Part shown: one piece after another, positions 18,706-28,336 of the stretch
How the letters are laid out: the number at the start of each line of letters is the position of its first letter
Numbering within the stretch: the first letter of the stretch is position 1
Source: JAVBNU01 sp031551265
Lineage (GTDB): Bacteria; Cyanobacteriota; Vampirovibrionia; Gastranaerophilales; Gastranaerophilaceae
Assembly (NCBI GenBank): GCA_031551265.1
Contig: JAVBNU010000043.1
Location: 1 to 64,000 of the forward strand
Length of the DNA stretch: 64,000 bases
Direction: 5' to 3'
Notes under the pieces: generated by a model
Told to the model about the DNA's origin: nothing
The model's database searches: none
The model's input: the letters and a program-made list of their open reading frames with translations, nothing else
Translations under genes and position numbers: made by a program

Positions 18706-18816
18706 ATGAATAAGCAAAAACATTCTAAAGACAAGAAAAAAACTTGTCCGCATTGCCAAATGCTGGTTGATGCTGATGCAACCAAATGTCCTCATTGTGG
18801 AGCAAGCTTAGTATAG
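18706..18816 (+). CDS. Small zinc-ribbon protein, 36 residues
   Basis: This short frame has an excellent ribosome site (TAAGGAGTAA, 6 bases from the ATG) and ends just before a strong terminator, so it is almost surely a real gene. The product has a basic N-terminus (K-x-K-x-x-K-D-K-K-K) and two C-P-H-C knuckles (residues 14-17 and 29-32), giving a four-cysteine zinc ribbon. Such one-domain ribbons may bind nucleic acid or act as subunits of larger complexes. A frame on the opposite strand covers the same bases but lacks these signals. Confidence 0.75.
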   Translation: MNKQKHSKDKKKTCPHCQMLVDADATKCPHCGASLV

Positions 18817-18830
18817 CAAATGAAATAAAA

Positions 18831-18852
18831 AGCGGGAATATTCCCGCTTTTT
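18831..18852. terminator. Bidirectional terminator, zinc-ribbon gene and nuo operon
   Basis: AGCGGGAA (18831-18838) pairs with TTCCCGCT (18841-18848) across TA. It is flanked by five A and five T, which extend the stem and give U-tracts both ways. It ends the small zinc-ribbon gene and the minus-strand nuoA-N operon. Confidence 0.9.
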
Positions 18853-18856
18853 ATTT

Positions 18857-20290
18857 TTACATTAATGAATATCCAAGTTCAATACATAAATTAATTATTG
18901 GTGACGCAAAAATACAAAGTAGGAACGTAATTATTGCGCAAAAATAGAGTATGAATTTAATGGAAGTGAAACGATTGTCAAGTTGCGCAACATCTTTTGT
19001 CCGTTCAAACATTACTTTTATTATGTTCAAATATGCATAAACGCCGACAACTGAAGCAATAAGCGCAATTACTAAATATGCATGGAATAAAAATCCTGAT
19101 CTTACAACTGCTGCAAACAAATATATTTTGGATAAAAAGCCTGATGTAACAGGAAATCCTGCCAGTGAGAACAGGCAAAGTGAAAACGCAATAACATAGA
19201 ATGGACGCTGGTACGCGAGTCCTTTGTAGTCTTCAATATTGTTTTTAGAAGTTGAGTTGTTGAATAAAATTACTGCTGCAAATGCACCAATATTCATAAA
19301 TATATAGCAGAATAAGTAAAATAAAATTGCTGCTGCGTTGTAATAATAAAGTACGCAAAAAGCCAACAACACGTATCCGGCATGTGCGACAGAGCTATAT
19401 CCAAGAAAACGTTTGATATTTGTCTGTTTTATAGCGCCAATATTACCGTATATTATTGAAACAGTCGCGATAGTAATTGATACAAACTGCATTATTGGCG
19501 ATAACGAACCCAGTAAAAACATTATTTTTAAAAGAATAGCAAAACCGGCCAGTTTCGGTATTGTTGATAAAAATGCGGCTGTTGGGTAATTTGCGCCTTC
19601 ATATATGTCAGGTACCCAGTTATGAAAAGGAATAGCTCCAATTTTGAACAACAAGCCAAACATAACAAGCATTAGGGCAAATGTGAAAACAATAGTCGGG
19701 AAGTTCGCCAAATAAAACGCATTTATTGCTTCAAAGTTAAGTAATCCCGTAAATCCATAGATATACGAAACCCCGAACAGCATTATAGCTGTAGCTACAC
19801 ATCCTGTAATGAGGTATTTTAAGCCGGCTTCTTTTGCTTGATAATTTTTTGTATAAGCTGTCAATATGTAGCAGCAAATTCCAAGTGTCTCAAGCGAAAT
19901 AAACATTGTCAAAAAGTCGTTTGATGATATCAAACACATTGCGCCTAAAATGGCGGTAAGAACTAAGGTGAAGTATTCAAAAGCTCTGTCGCGTCTGCTG
20001 CGTACGACACTACCTGATAAAAATACGATAAAAAATCCGGTAATTAAAACAAGTGTCTTGAAAAACATACTCAAGCTGTTAGATAAAAACGAATTGTTGA
20101 AAGCATAAGCAGCTTCTTGTACTTGCAGTGTTGCGCAAAGTGTAAAAACGATGCCCAGTATTGCGAACCAGCGTGAGATTTTGTATGTGCGCTTGCTTGC
20201 AAAAATAGACAATACAATATTAAGCAGAATAAATATCGTGAGCACCAGCTCCGGTAAAAATGCTTTAGTTATTTCTTCTAGAAAATTCAT
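18857..20290 (-). CDS. nuoN: NADH-quinone oxidoreductase subunit N
   Basis: The 477-residue protein is an antiporter-like membrane subunit of complex I (ND2 type) with about 14 helices. The proton-antiporter core is recognisable (A-G-L-K-Y-L-I-T-G, F-K-I-G-A-I-P-F-H-N-W-V-P-D-I-Y-E-G-A, K-R-x-L-G-Y-S-S-V-A-H-A-G-Y). It is the last gene of the nuo operon, two bases after nuoM, with AGGTG before its ATG. A bidirectional terminator follows. Confidence 0.97.
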   Translation of the reverse strand: MNFLEEITKAFLPELVLTIFILLNIVLSIFASKRTYKISRWFAILGIVFTLCATLQVQEAAYAFNNSFLSNSLSMFFKTLVLITGFFIVFLSGSVVRSRRDRAFEYFTLVLTAILGAMCLISSNDFLTMFISLETLGICCYILTAYTKNYQAKEAGLKYLITGCVATAIMLFGVSYIYGFTGLLNFEAINAFYLANFPTIVFTFALMLVMFGLLFKIGAIPFHNWVPDIYEGANYPTAAFLSTIPKLAGFAILLKIMFLLGSLSPIMQFVSITIATVSIIYGNIGAIKQTNIKRFLGYSSVAHAGYVLLAFCVLYYYNAAAILFYLFCYIFMNIGAFAAVILFNNSTSKNNIEDYKGLAYQRPFYVIAFSLCLFSLAGFPVTSGFLSKIYLFAAVVRSGFLFHAYLVIALIASVVGVYAYLNIIKVMFERTKDVAQLDNRFTSIKFILYFCAIITFLLCIFASPIINLCIELGYSLM

Positions 20291-20292
20291 AT

Positions 20293-21813
20293 TTACACCT
20301 GCAATATACTTAAGATTACATTTGATGACGTTTCAAAAATATTGAGCAAAGCAGTCGGGTATACTCCAAAAAATATTATTACTACTGCTAAAAATAATAA
20401 AATTACACCTTCATAGCCAACAATATCTTTGATATTTTTGTTTTGCTCCAATAAATTTGAGTAAAAAGTTTTGTGAAAAATATATAAAATATAACCTGCC
20501 GAAAACACTAATCCTATAAGCGCCAGCATTGTTATAATTATATTTAAATTAACATTCATTTCAGATAAAAACACACCAGTAATTGACATAAATTCGCCCG
20601 GAAATCCTATTAAAAACGGCAATCCTAGCGCTGCAAGACAAATAACAATTGCAAAATACATACATTTTGGCATAACTTGTCCTAAGCCGCCTAAATCAGT
20701 TACTATTCTTGTTTTTGTGCGTAGATAGATTATGCCAACTAACATAAATAATCCTGCGCTGATTACGCCGTGCGCAAGCATTTGGAAAACAGCACCGTTA
20801 AAACCTATTGAGTTTAAAGCACCCAATCCAAGCAGGACAATCCCCATGTGCGCAATGCTGGAGAACGCGACAACACGTTTTATGTCGACTTGTGCAAAAG
20901 CTACAAGACTTGCGTGAATTATGTTTATAACACCGAGAATCATTAAAATAGCTGCAAAGCTATGGAAAATTTCAGGGAAAATTTCCATATTAAAACGAAT
21001 TAGGCCGTAAGCTCCGAGTTTCAGTAGAACACCTGCTAAAATCATACTCACCGGTGCAGGTGCATCAACGTGCGCGTCGGCCAGCCAGCTATGCAACGGT
21101 ACAATCGGGATTTTAACAGCAAAGCCGATAAAGAAACATAAAAAGATTAAATACTGGAACCAGGTTGGATAAAACGAGCTTTCAATGCTCATTTTATCAA
21201 GTGCAGCTGTTAATTGAACTGCAGTGTCTAGATTACAAAAATACAGACATAACATACCGAACAACATTATTACACTTCCTAAAAACGTGTATAGCACGAA
21301 CTTCATAGCTGATTTTCTGGAGTTGCCTGTTCCCCATTGTGAAATTAGGAAATACATTGGTATCAATTCCAATTCCCAGAACAAGAAGAACAAGAACATA
21401 TCTCGTGCACAAAATACCCCGAGAATCGCAGTCTGTAATAAGAAAATCATTGAATAATAAAGTTTTTGTTTTGTAGTAATGGTGTTTTTACTGGCCATTA
21501 ACGCCAATAAAACTATGAAGGACGTCAAAGTCACGAATATCATAGATAGGCCATCTACAGCAAAAGTAGCTGTGATGCCAAGCTGTTCAAGCCAACTTGA
21601 GCCAAAGATTTTTATTTCGGTCGCATAGGACCAGCCTGGGTTTTGCGGGTTGAAAAACATTAAAAATACTAAAGTGTAGATGAAGTGCAGTGCCGCAAAT
21701 GTCTTTGCAAAGCGTCGTATTTTCACCTCATGATTGGGAAATAGAGGGCAAACAATCAGCCCAAAAGCTATGAGTGGTGAAAATATTAAAGCTGTTAATG
21801 ATAAAAATTCCAT
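20293..21813 (-). CDS. nuoM: NADH-quinone oxidoreductase subunit M
   Basis: The 506-residue antiporter-like subunit (ND4 type) carries the conserved F-x-W-E-L-x-L-I-P-M-[Y/F], the V-K-I-P-I-V-P-L-H-S-W-L-A-D-A-H-V-D-A-P segment and the D-I-K-R-V-V-A-F-S-S-I-A-H-M-G block. These hold the key Glu and Lys residues of proton pumping. AAGGTG precedes the ATG. It lies four bases after nuoL in the operon. Confidence 0.97.
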   Translation of the reverse strand: MEFLSLTALIFSPLIAFGLIVCPLFPNHEVKIRRFAKTFAALHFIYTLVFLMFFNPQNPGWSYATEIKIFGSSWLEQLGITATFAVDGLSMIFVTLTSFIVLLALMASKNTITTKQKLYYSMIFLLQTAILGVFCARDMFLFFLFWELELIPMYFLISQWGTGNSRKSAMKFVLYTFLGSVIMLFGMLCLYFCNLDTAVQLTAALDKMSIESSFYPTWFQYLIFLCFFIGFAVKIPIVPLHSWLADAHVDAPAPVSMILAGVLLKLGAYGLIRFNMEIFPEIFHSFAAILMILGVINIIHASLVAFAQVDIKRVVAFSSIAHMGIVLLGLGALNSIGFNGAVFQMLAHGVISAGLFMLVGIIYLRTKTRIVTDLGGLGQVMPKCMYFAIVICLAALGLPFLIGFPGEFMSITGVFLSEMNVNLNIIITMLALIGLVFSAGYILYIFHKTFYSNLLEQNKNIKDIVGYEGVILLFLAVVIIFFGVYPTALLNIFETSSNVILSILQV

Positions 21814-21817
21814 AATT

Positions 21818-23746
21818 CTACACCTTCATCATCCAATAATATACCCAAACCAGCGCGAATAAAAATATTCCGATGACGCCGATTGAGTATGTAATATACG
21901 CTTGCACATTGCCGTTTTGCAGTCGTGAAATAATATATGCACATAATCTGACAGCAGCGCCGCAAAGATTTACGATGCCATCGATTATGTATCTATCAAT
22001 AAGATTTGTGAGTACGCATATGCCAAAAAATATTTTTGCAGTTAAGAATGAATAAATTTTATTAATATAAAATTTATTATATGAAATTTGCCATAAAATG
22101 TTTTTTGACGGCTCAGGGCGCGTGAATCTACCAAGTTTATGCATTATAAAGGCAATTAAAATACCTATAGCTGATGCGCATAACGAAGTCAGTATAACGA
22201 TATTTTCCTGTCCGAGTTTATTAATCGGTTCTATAAACATACCGAAATCAAAGGAAATGAGATTCCCAATCATAGGTGCAAAGATAGTACCTGCAAAAAC
22301 TACTGCTACAGCTAATATTATGATAGGTATATTTAAAACTAACCCAGGTTTTTGCGGCTCAGTTGTGCCACGGTATTCACCTTCAAACATCATGAAATAT
22401 GTTCTGAAAATATAAAATGTTGTTAATATTGTCAGAATCACCAACACAGCTAAAAAACTTTGCCCGTATATATCATAGGCGTGTCCGTAAATCATTTCTT
22501 TTGAGTAAAACCCGCTGAAAAACAAGCCTGAGATGGAAATACTTGCGATAATATACGCTGCCGCACACACAGGGAAATGCTTGCGCAATCCTCCCATAAA
22601 ACGTAAATCCTGCTGATGTGCAAGACAAGTTATTATTAAACCTGCGCATAAGAATAACAATGCCTTAAAATAAGCGTGAGTGAGCAGGTGGAATATTCCA
22701 CCTGTATAGGCTCCAATACCTAACGCGAAGAACATTATACCCAGCTGTGAGCAAGTAGAATATGCTAAAACTTTTTTTATGTCGTTCTGCGATATAGCGA
22801 CCAATGCAGCTAAAAATGCTGTAAAAATCCCGACAGCTGCGATTGTGTTCATAATTGGCTCGGACAATGTGAATAAAGGGTAAAATCTTGCTATCAAAAA
22901 CACTCCGGCTGCGACCATTGTTGCTGCGTGTATGAGAGCACTGACCGGTGTTGGACCTTCCATTGCGTCTTCAAGCCAAACATGCAGCGGGAATTGTGCA
23001 GATTTTGCTACCGAACCCATTAATAATAACAAGCAAATAATATAGAATACCGAACCGTCTGTCAGCCCATAGATGCTGCTGGACCAGAACGAAATATTAA
23101 CGAATGACAGTAATGTCATTCCTTGGGAGATTTCGAAATTGAAGGCATAATAAATCAGCGTAATAATCCCTAGTAGTAAACAAACATCACCTATTCTGTT
23201 TATGACAAAAGCTCTCCTCGCAGCTTTTGAGGCTGAACGTTTTGTAAACCAAAAACCTATTAACAGGTAACTTGATACGCCGACCAACTCCCAGAAAATG
23301 TAGGTCTGAATTAAGTTTGAACTCAACACCAAACCTAGCATAGAAAAACTAAACAGATTTAAATATGCATAAAAACGTTGATATGACGGGTCATCTTTCA
23401 TATATCCGTGTGCGAATAGCTGTACCAAGAAACTTACAGTCGTTACAATAAACAACATTAATGCGGTCAAGCTGTCTATCATGGTACCGATTTTCAGGTC
23501 AATCATATAGTCATCAAATTTAATCCAACTGAAGCTGCTTTCTAATATGTAATGAGGGTTATGAATACAATGCACCAGTACAACGCTTGAGCATATAATT
23601 CCAATGAATGTTGAGATTAGTGTAAGTGTTAAAGTTGCTCTGCGAGATTGCAGCAGACCTGAGTTAGAATAAAAAATTATAAACACACAGATCAGCAGTG
23701 GCAAAATGGCTATGAAAGAAATATTATGCAAGATAAATTCTGTCAC
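21818..23746 (-). CDS. nuoL: NADH-quinone oxidoreductase subunit L
   Basis: The 642-residue ND5-type subunit has the antiporter core (F-W-E-L-V-G-V-S-S-Y-L-L-I-G, K-S-A-Q-F-P-L-H-V-W-L-E-D-A-M-E-G-P-T-P) and the long C-terminal extension expected to form the lateral helix along the membrane arm. Translation starts at GTG, preceded by GAGGGGG. It follows nuoK by three bases. Confidence 0.97.
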   Translation of the reverse strand: MTEFILHNISFIAILPLLICVFIIFYSNSGLLQSRRATLTLTLISTFIGIICSSVVLVHCIHNPHYILESSFSWIKFDDYMIDLKIGTMIDSLTALMLFIVTTVSFLVQLFAHGYMKDDPSYQRFYAYLNLFSFSMLGLVLSSNLIQTYIFWELVGVSSYLLIGFWFTKRSASKAARRAFVINRIGDVCLLLGIITLIYYAFNFEISQGMTLLSFVNISFWSSSIYGLTDGSVFYIICLLLLMGSVAKSAQFPLHVWLEDAMEGPTPVSALIHAATMVAAGVFLIARFYPLFTLSEPIMNTIAAVGIFTAFLAALVAISQNDIKKVLAYSTCSQLGIMFFALGIGAYTGGIFHLLTHAYFKALLFLCAGLIITCLAHQQDLRFMGGLRKHFPVCAAAYIIASISISGLFFSGFYSKEMIYGHAYDIYGQSFLAVLVILTILTTFYIFRTYFMMFEGEYRGTTEPQKPGLVLNIPIIILAVAVVFAGTIFAPMIGNLISFDFGMFIEPINKLGQENIVILTSLCASAIGILIAFIMHKLGRFTRPEPSKNILWQISYNKFYINKIYSFLTAKIFFGICVLTNLIDRYIIDGIVNLCGAAVRLCAYIISRLQNGNVQAYITYSIGVIGIFLFALVWVYYWMMKV

Positions 23747-23749
23747 TTC

Positions 23750-24082
23750 TTACCCCCTCAAATCATTCATTGTTTCAGTATCAACGGTCTTTTTATGGCG
23801 GTATATTGCAAATAATATTGCAATACCAACAGCCAGCTGTGCTGCTGATGAGGCAATTATAAAGATTGCAAAAATCATTCCTCTTACATCTGAGTCAATG
23901 TAGTTTGCAAATGCAATAAAATTAAGGCTGACAGCGCAAAGCATAACCTCAATTAAAATTAATAATTTTATAGTGTTACGCACAATAACAACACCAAAAA
24001 GCGCAATGACAAACAGGAAAAACGCTAACATCAAATAGTGTACAAGTCCGATATTTAAGCTGTTATAAATCACATCTGCCAT
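23750..24082 (-). CDS. nuoK: NADH-quinone oxidoreductase subunit K
   Basis: The 110-residue, three-helix ND4L-type subunit shows the conserved G-V-V-I-V-R-N-T-I-K-L-L-I-L-I-E-V-M-L block and the second buried acidic position after A-S-S-A-A-Q-L-A-V-G. Its start overlaps the nuoJ stop by one base (TAATG), indicating translational coupling. Confidence 0.96.
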   Translation of the reverse strand: MADVIYNSLNIGLVHYLMLAFFLFVIALFGVVIVRNTIKLLILIEVMLCAVSLNFIAFANYIDSDVRGMIFAIFIIASSAAQLAVGIAILFAIYRHKKTVDTETMNDLRG

Positions 24083-24621
24083 TATTTATCCTCACTTCTC
24101 GGGCGCAAAAATACTATACCTACACCGATTAACGCCACCAGCAAAAATATTGATAAAAGCTCAAATGCAAGAATATAATTTTGAAAAATGCCTGTACCTA
24201 TTGCTGATGTCGTATCTATAACATTAGTGAGATTTGCATTAACCGTATAATCGAGGTGCATTAAAAACTCATGGAAATCATCATATAAAAGCATGAATAC
24301 TGATAAAATAATTAACCCCAACCCCAATGCTGCAAACAAAGTTCTCGGTTTGAATGCTAAATATATCTGAGTATCTTTTTGGTAAGAGACAAGCATTATT
24401 GCAAACAGCAACAGGATTGTTACGCCGATACCATAGATTGCTATTTGGGCGACTGCATTGAATGGCGAATTCAATAAGAAATACAGACCTGCTATTGATA
24501 AGAACACAGCGACTGCAGATAAAATAGAGTAGATGATTCTGTTAGAAGCAATAATCAGAATTGTAAACAACAGTGCCAAAAATGCAAAGGTATAAAATGC
24601 TACTATATTAATCATTTCCAA
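24082..24621 (-). CDS. nuoJ: NADH-quinone oxidoreductase subunit J
   Basis: The 179-residue ND6-type membrane subunit has five hydrophobic segments including the conserved A-I-Y-G-I-G-V-T-I-L-L-L-F-A-I-M-L helix. The TTG at 24621 is preferred because GGAGG stands nine bases upstream; an ATG two codons later would leave 15 bases of spacing. It follows nuoI with one base between. Confidence 0.95.
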   Translation of the reverse strand: MEMINIVAFYTFAFLALLFTILIIASNRIIYSILSAVAVFLSIAGLYFLLNSPFNAVAQIAIYGIGVTILLLFAIMLVSYQKDTQIYLAFKPRTLFAALGLGLIILSVFMLLYDDFHEFLMHLDYTVNANLTNVIDTTSAIGTGIFQNYILAFELLSIFLLVALIGVGIVFLRPRSEDK

Positions 24622-24622
24622 A

Positions 24623-25066
24623 TCAGGATACCTCCGTTTTGTTAAAATTTTCTATTAGCAATGATTCTTTATCGTCGGTTGCAAGTTCATATTCTTGCGT
24701 CATATATATATGATTGCCGGGACAAACTTCAGCACAATTGCCGCAGAAAATACATTGTCCGAGGTCGATATCAAATTGTACCGGTTTATATCGTCCGTTT
24801 TCCTGTTTTTCCCTTTTAAGTTTGAGTATACCAACTCCCGGACAAGCTTTTATACAAGTTTCACAAGCAATACAGGTTAATTCACCGGCTTCATCCCGTC
24901 TCAGTTGGAGTTTGCCTCTGAAGCGTTCGTTTAAGGTACATTTTTTTTCAGGGTATTCAAGTGTCACAGGCTTTCTAAAACCGATTTTCATTACTGTGAA
25001 TAATGCACGCCAGATTTCAAAAATTCCGGCTGCTACGTTGTTTATGAAATTAAATATAATTTTCAT
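24623..25066 (-). CDS. nuoI: NADH-quinone oxidoreductase subunit I, 2x[4Fe-4S] ferredoxin
   Basis: I chose ATG 25066 (147 residues), which overlaps the nuoH stop as ATGA and has GGAG upstream; the TTG at 25078 would overlap by 16 bases. The protein holds two ferredoxin motifs, Cys65/68/71/75 and Cys105/108/111/115, for clusters N6a and N6b, which pass electrons to NuoB. An N-terminal amphipathic part would attach it to the membrane arm. Because NuoE, F and G are absent here, NuoI is the most exposed iron-sulfur entry point left in the locus. Confidence 0.96.
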   Translation of the reverse strand: MKIIFNFINNVAAGIFEIWRALFTVMKIGFRKPVTLEYPEKKCTLNERFRGKLQLRRDEAGELTCIACETCIKACPGVGILKLKREKQENGRYKPVQFDIDLGQCIFCGNCAEVCPGNHIYMTQEYELATDDKESLLIENFNKTEVS

Positions 25067-26166
25067 GAAATACTCCAAAATTTATATATGCACACAACAA
25101 AGAAATTCAGTATCGCCAACGGCAACAAGATTTTCCAAGCAAAATTCATCAATACATCGACCCTGAATCGTGGCAATGTAGCCCGTATCCATAATATTGA
25201 CAAGATTAAAATTATAACTTTGGCTAAAAGCCAGAAAATTTGCTCCAAATAAACCAACCAAGTTGATGCTGTCATTGTTAAGTGGAAACTGTCAGATATT
25301 CTGTCTGCAAAATAAAAACCAAATGGAGATAGATAACCACCCAAATAAATAGTCGCTATAAACGCACAAAGTACAAATAACGCAGCATATTCCCCAAGAA
25401 AAAATAAAGCAAATTTCATTCCTGAGTATTCAGTGTTATACCCGCTTACCAATTCGCTTTCCGCTTCTGAAAAATCGAACGGTATGCGGTTTAGTTCAGC
25501 AAGAGCGCAAATATAAAACACTACAAACCCTATAACCCCCGGTATAAAGTACCAACCGAATAATCCGGATGTTGAGGATTGAGTATTTACTATATCGCCT
25601 AAATTCATTGTTCCTGCGAGTACAACGACCCCAAGAGCTGACATAACCATAGGTATGTCATAGCTGATTGCTTGGGCTGCTGAACGCACTCCACCGATTA
25701 GCGAATACTTATTATTACTTGCAAGTCCTGCCAGCATAACTCCCAGCACTGGAAATGAAACAATCGCAAGGTAAAGTAAAATTCCAACGGATGAGTTGAT
25801 TACTTTAAAATTACTGTTATAAGGGATAAGCCCCCATACGACCATTACAGGCGCAAAAGCTATTACAGGCGCTATCCAGAATAAGAATTTGCTACTTTCA
25901 GCCGGTATAATATCTTCTTTGAAAAGAAGTTTAATTGCATCAGCAATAGTCTGCATAGTCCCCCATAAACCAACACGATTAGGGCCTTTACGTAGTGTGT
26001 AAAAAGCCAGAATTTTACGCTCAGCCAGCACCAAAATGAGCACTGACAAAATCATTGCTGCTGCGATAATTGCGAATGGAAACGCATACCATGTCACAGT
26101 CGCCCAGAACGGCGGAATGTTGTGTTGATTGAATAAATCTAAATAGTAAAAATACAGATTATCCAT
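25063..26166 (-). CDS. nuoH: NADH-quinone oxidoreductase subunit H
   Basis: The 367-residue ND1-type subunit links the peripheral and membrane arms and lines the quinone site. Conserved blocks are visible: A-E-R-K-I-L-A-F-Y-T-L-R-K-G-P-N-R-V-G, P-F-D-F-S-E-A-E-S-E-L-V-S-G-Y-N-T-E-Y-S-G and R-A-T-L-P-R-F-R-V-D. GGAGG precedes the ATG, which shares one base with the nuoD stop. The end overlaps nuoI by four bases. Confidence 0.97.
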   Translation of the reverse strand: MDNLYFYYLDLFNQHNIPPFWATVTWYAFPFAIIAAAMILSVLILVLAERKILAFYTLRKGPNRVGLWGTMQTIADAIKLLFKEDIIPAESSKFLFWIAPVIAFAPVMVVWGLIPYNSNFKVINSSVGILLYLAIVSFPVLGVMLAGLASNNKYSLIGGVRSAAQAISYDIPMVMSALGVVVLAGTMNLGDIVNTQSSTSGLFGWYFIPGVIGFVVFYICALAELNRIPFDFSEAESELVSGYNTEYSGMKFALFFLGEYAALFVLCAFIATIYLGGYLSPFGFYFADRISDSFHLTMTASTWLVYLEQIFWLLAKVIILILSILWIRATLPRFRVDVLMNFAWKILLPLAILNFFVVCIYKFWSIS

Positions 26167-27284
26167 TATCTATCCACCTCCGGCAAAATAACGTCCAGTG
26201 AACCGAAAATTGCCATTAAATCTGCATATAAATGATTTTTCACAAGCTTTGGTAATAATTGCACTGCATAAAACGATGGCGTGCGCCATTTTACCCTTAC
26301 AGGTTTTGCAGAACCATCTGAGTATACAATACAATTTAGCAAACCACGTGAAGATTCCACATAAGAAATTGCAATACCCGCATTGGGCTTTAGTAAATTA
26401 GGCTTTACTTTTTCATCGCAAATTTGTGCTTCCTGAGTATTTTCGAGCCATTCAACACACTGTTCCACGATTCTTACCGATTGGCGCATTTCTGCAATTC
26501 GCACCAAATAACGGGAATATGAGTCACCAACAGTCGCAGTCGGTACATCAAAATCGAGGTACTCGTAAACTAAGTATGGTTTTTTTCTTCTGAAATCAAG
26601 CTGTATTCCTGAAGCACGAATGTTTGCACCTGTGATTGAATAGCTTAAAGCATTCTTTTTAGTTAGTATGCCTATGTTTTTTGTACGACTGATAAATATC
26701 GGGCTGTTAGTGATAATATCCTCGTATTCTTGTATTTTTTCAGGGAATGTTGTGCAAAAGTCTTTAATTTCACCCAAAAATTCGTCATTAAGTTCACGTT
26801 TAACCCCGCCAAACGTGTGATAGTTGTACATCATACGTTGTCCGGTCAGGCGTTCAAAAGCTGCTAGGATTTTTTCCCTTTCAGCAAAACAATAAAACAA
26901 TGGCGATGTTGCACCTAAATCAAGTAAAAATGAACCCAGCCACATCAAATGTGAAGTAATGCGATTAAGTTCCATCAATAAAACTCTGATATACTGAGCT
27001 TTCTGTGGCACTGACAAGCCGGCAAGACATTCTACAGCTTCACAATAAGCTTCTGCACAGAAAAAACTTGAAAGGTAGTCAATCCTGTCTACGATTGGCA
27101 AATACTGAAAATAACTTCTGGATTCAGCCATTTTTTCCATACCGCGATGCAAGTATCCGATGACCGGCTCGGCTTTTTTAATCATTTCTCCGTCCATGTC
27201 AAGAACAAGCCTAAGCACACCGTGCGTTGACGGGTGTTGCGGACCTATGTTAATTTTCATTGTCTTTGCTGCTTGCTCGCTCAT
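26166..27284 (-). CDS. nuoD: NADH-quinone oxidoreductase subunit D
   Basis: The 49-kDa-type subunit (372 residues from ATG 27284) contains I-G-P-Q-H-P-S-T-H-G and G-Y-L-H-R-G-M-E-K, which help form the quinone pocket with NuoB, and the family's C-terminal D-x-[I/V]-x-[P/G]-x-V-D-R end. The ATG overlaps the nuoC stop as ATGA; a TTG 12 bases upstream is possible but less likely. NuoC and NuoD are separate genes here, not the E. coli-type fusion. Confidence 0.97.
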   Translation of the reverse strand: MSEQAAKTMKINIGPQHPSTHGVLRLVLDMDGEMIKKAEPVIGYLHRGMEKMAESRSYFQYLPIVDRIDYLSSFFCAEAYCEAVECLAGLSVPQKAQYIRVLLMELNRITSHLMWLGSFLLDLGATSPLFYCFAEREKILAAFERLTGQRMMYNYHTFGGVKRELNDEFLGEIKDFCTTFPEKIQEYEDIITNSPIFISRTKNIGILTKKNALSYSITGANIRASGIQLDFRRKKPYLVYEYLDFDVPTATVGDSYSRYLVRIAEMRQSVRIVEQCVEWLENTQEAQICDEKVKPNLLKPNAGIAISYVESSRGLLNCIVYSDGSAKPVRVKWRTPSFYAVQLLPKLVKNHLYADLMAIFGSLDVILPEVDR

Positions 27285-27754
27285 CGTTTGTTCCAACTAA
27301 GCCTTTCGTCTTGCATTACATAGTCTTTTCTCAGCGGATATCCTAGCCAGTCGTTTGTCATTAATATACGTTTTAAATGGTGGTGTCCGTTGAATTTTAT
27401 TCCAAATAAGTCGAATATTTCTCGCTCATCATAATTCGCCGATGGAAAAATGTCACATATACTTTGAATACTTGGATTGTTACGTTCAACAGTTGTTTTA
27501 ATAAGTAAAATTTTATTTAATGACGATGCATACAAACTGTATATTAGCTCAAAGTCGCCCTTTTCTGATTTTAAATCGTACAAATCAGCTGCAGTAATTG
27601 ATGTTAATACATCATAATTAAACTCAGGCATTCTATTCAAAGTTTTTATAATCTCGTGTATGTCGTCAGAGTTTACATGCAAATATTCCCGCTCACCGCA
27701 AATTGTGCCGTTTTCTTTAATATTAAATTTTTCTGATAGCAATTTATCGGTCAT
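27281..27754 (-). CDS. nuoC: NADH-quinone oxidoreductase subunit C
   Basis: The 157-residue 30-kDa-type subunit shows the family's late block: I-F-P-S-A-N-Y-D-E-R-E-[I]-F-D-L-F-G-I-x-F-x-G-H, then L-x-R-I-L-M, then G-Y-P-L-R-K-D-Y. Its ATG shares one base with the nuoB stop. It is part of the hydrophilic quinone-reducing module with NuoB, NuoD and NuoI. Confidence 0.96.
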   Translation of the reverse strand: MTDKLLSEKFNIKENGTICGEREYLHVNSDDIHEIIKTLNRMPEFNYDVLTSITAADLYDLKSEKGDFELIYSLYASSLNKILLIKTTVERNNPSIQSICDIFPSANYDEREIFDLFGIKFNGHHHLKRILMTNDWLGYPLRKDYVMQDERLSWNKR

Positions 27755-28335
27755 TACTGCACGGACTCCTCTATAATGCCCCAGGAATAAACGTTTATAT
27801 CACAAGAATCAACGAGCAATTCTGCATTTTTATCTTCGGGCAGATGTAATTTTGCTCGATGAGAGCTAATGTATTCCTGACGTTCAGCCAGTGATTCGGT
27901 TTTGATTTTTTTCTGCAGTTTTATAATCGCATCAAGCAAAGCCTCAGGCTTAGGCGGACACATTGGCAAATATATATCTACAGGAATGATTTTATCCACT
28001 CCGTTTACTACTGCATATGAGTCGCCGCGATACATTCCGCCTGTGCAAGTGCAAGCACCCATTGCGATTACGTACTTCGGCTCAGGCATTTGTTCATATA
28101 GCCTTAGGAGTGCAGGCGCCATTTTATGTGTAATTGTTCCTGCTACAATCAGCAAATCTGCTTGTCTTGGTGATGCACGAAAAACCTCAGAGCCAAAACG
28201 CGCTATATCAAAGTTTGCCGCTGAAGTCGAAATCATTTCAATACCGCAGCAAGAAGTAGCAAACGTCAACGGCCAAAGTGAATTTGACCTCGCCCAGTTA
28301 TATACAAAATCTACTGCTGACAGTATTATGTTCAA
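27754..28335 (-). CDS. nuoB: NADH-quinone oxidoreductase subunit B
   Basis: The 193-residue PSST-type subunit holds the terminal N2 cluster. Its ligands are the tandem Cys29-Cys30, Cys95 in M-G-A-C and Cys126 in M-C-P-P-K-P-E-A. The family's usual G-C-P-P is M-C-P-P here, a mild change. An extra Cys97 gives A-C-T-C. It lies one base downstream of nuoA. Confidence 0.97.
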   Translation of the reverse strand: MNIILSAVDFVYNWARSNSLWPLTFATSCCGIEMISTSAANFDIARFGSEVFRASPRQADLLIVAGTITHKMAPALLRLYEQMPEPKYVIAMGACTCTGGMYRGDSYAVVNGVDKIIPVDIYLPMCPPKPEALLDAIIKLQKKIKTESLAERQEYISSHRAKLHLPEDKNAELLVDSCDINVYSWGIIEESVQ

Positions 28336-28336
28336 T

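Noticed and set aside
18541..18795. 84-residue frame on the minus strand over the zinc-ribbon gene
   Set aside because: It has no ribosome site, and the plus-strand zinc ribbon has strong start and terminator signals.
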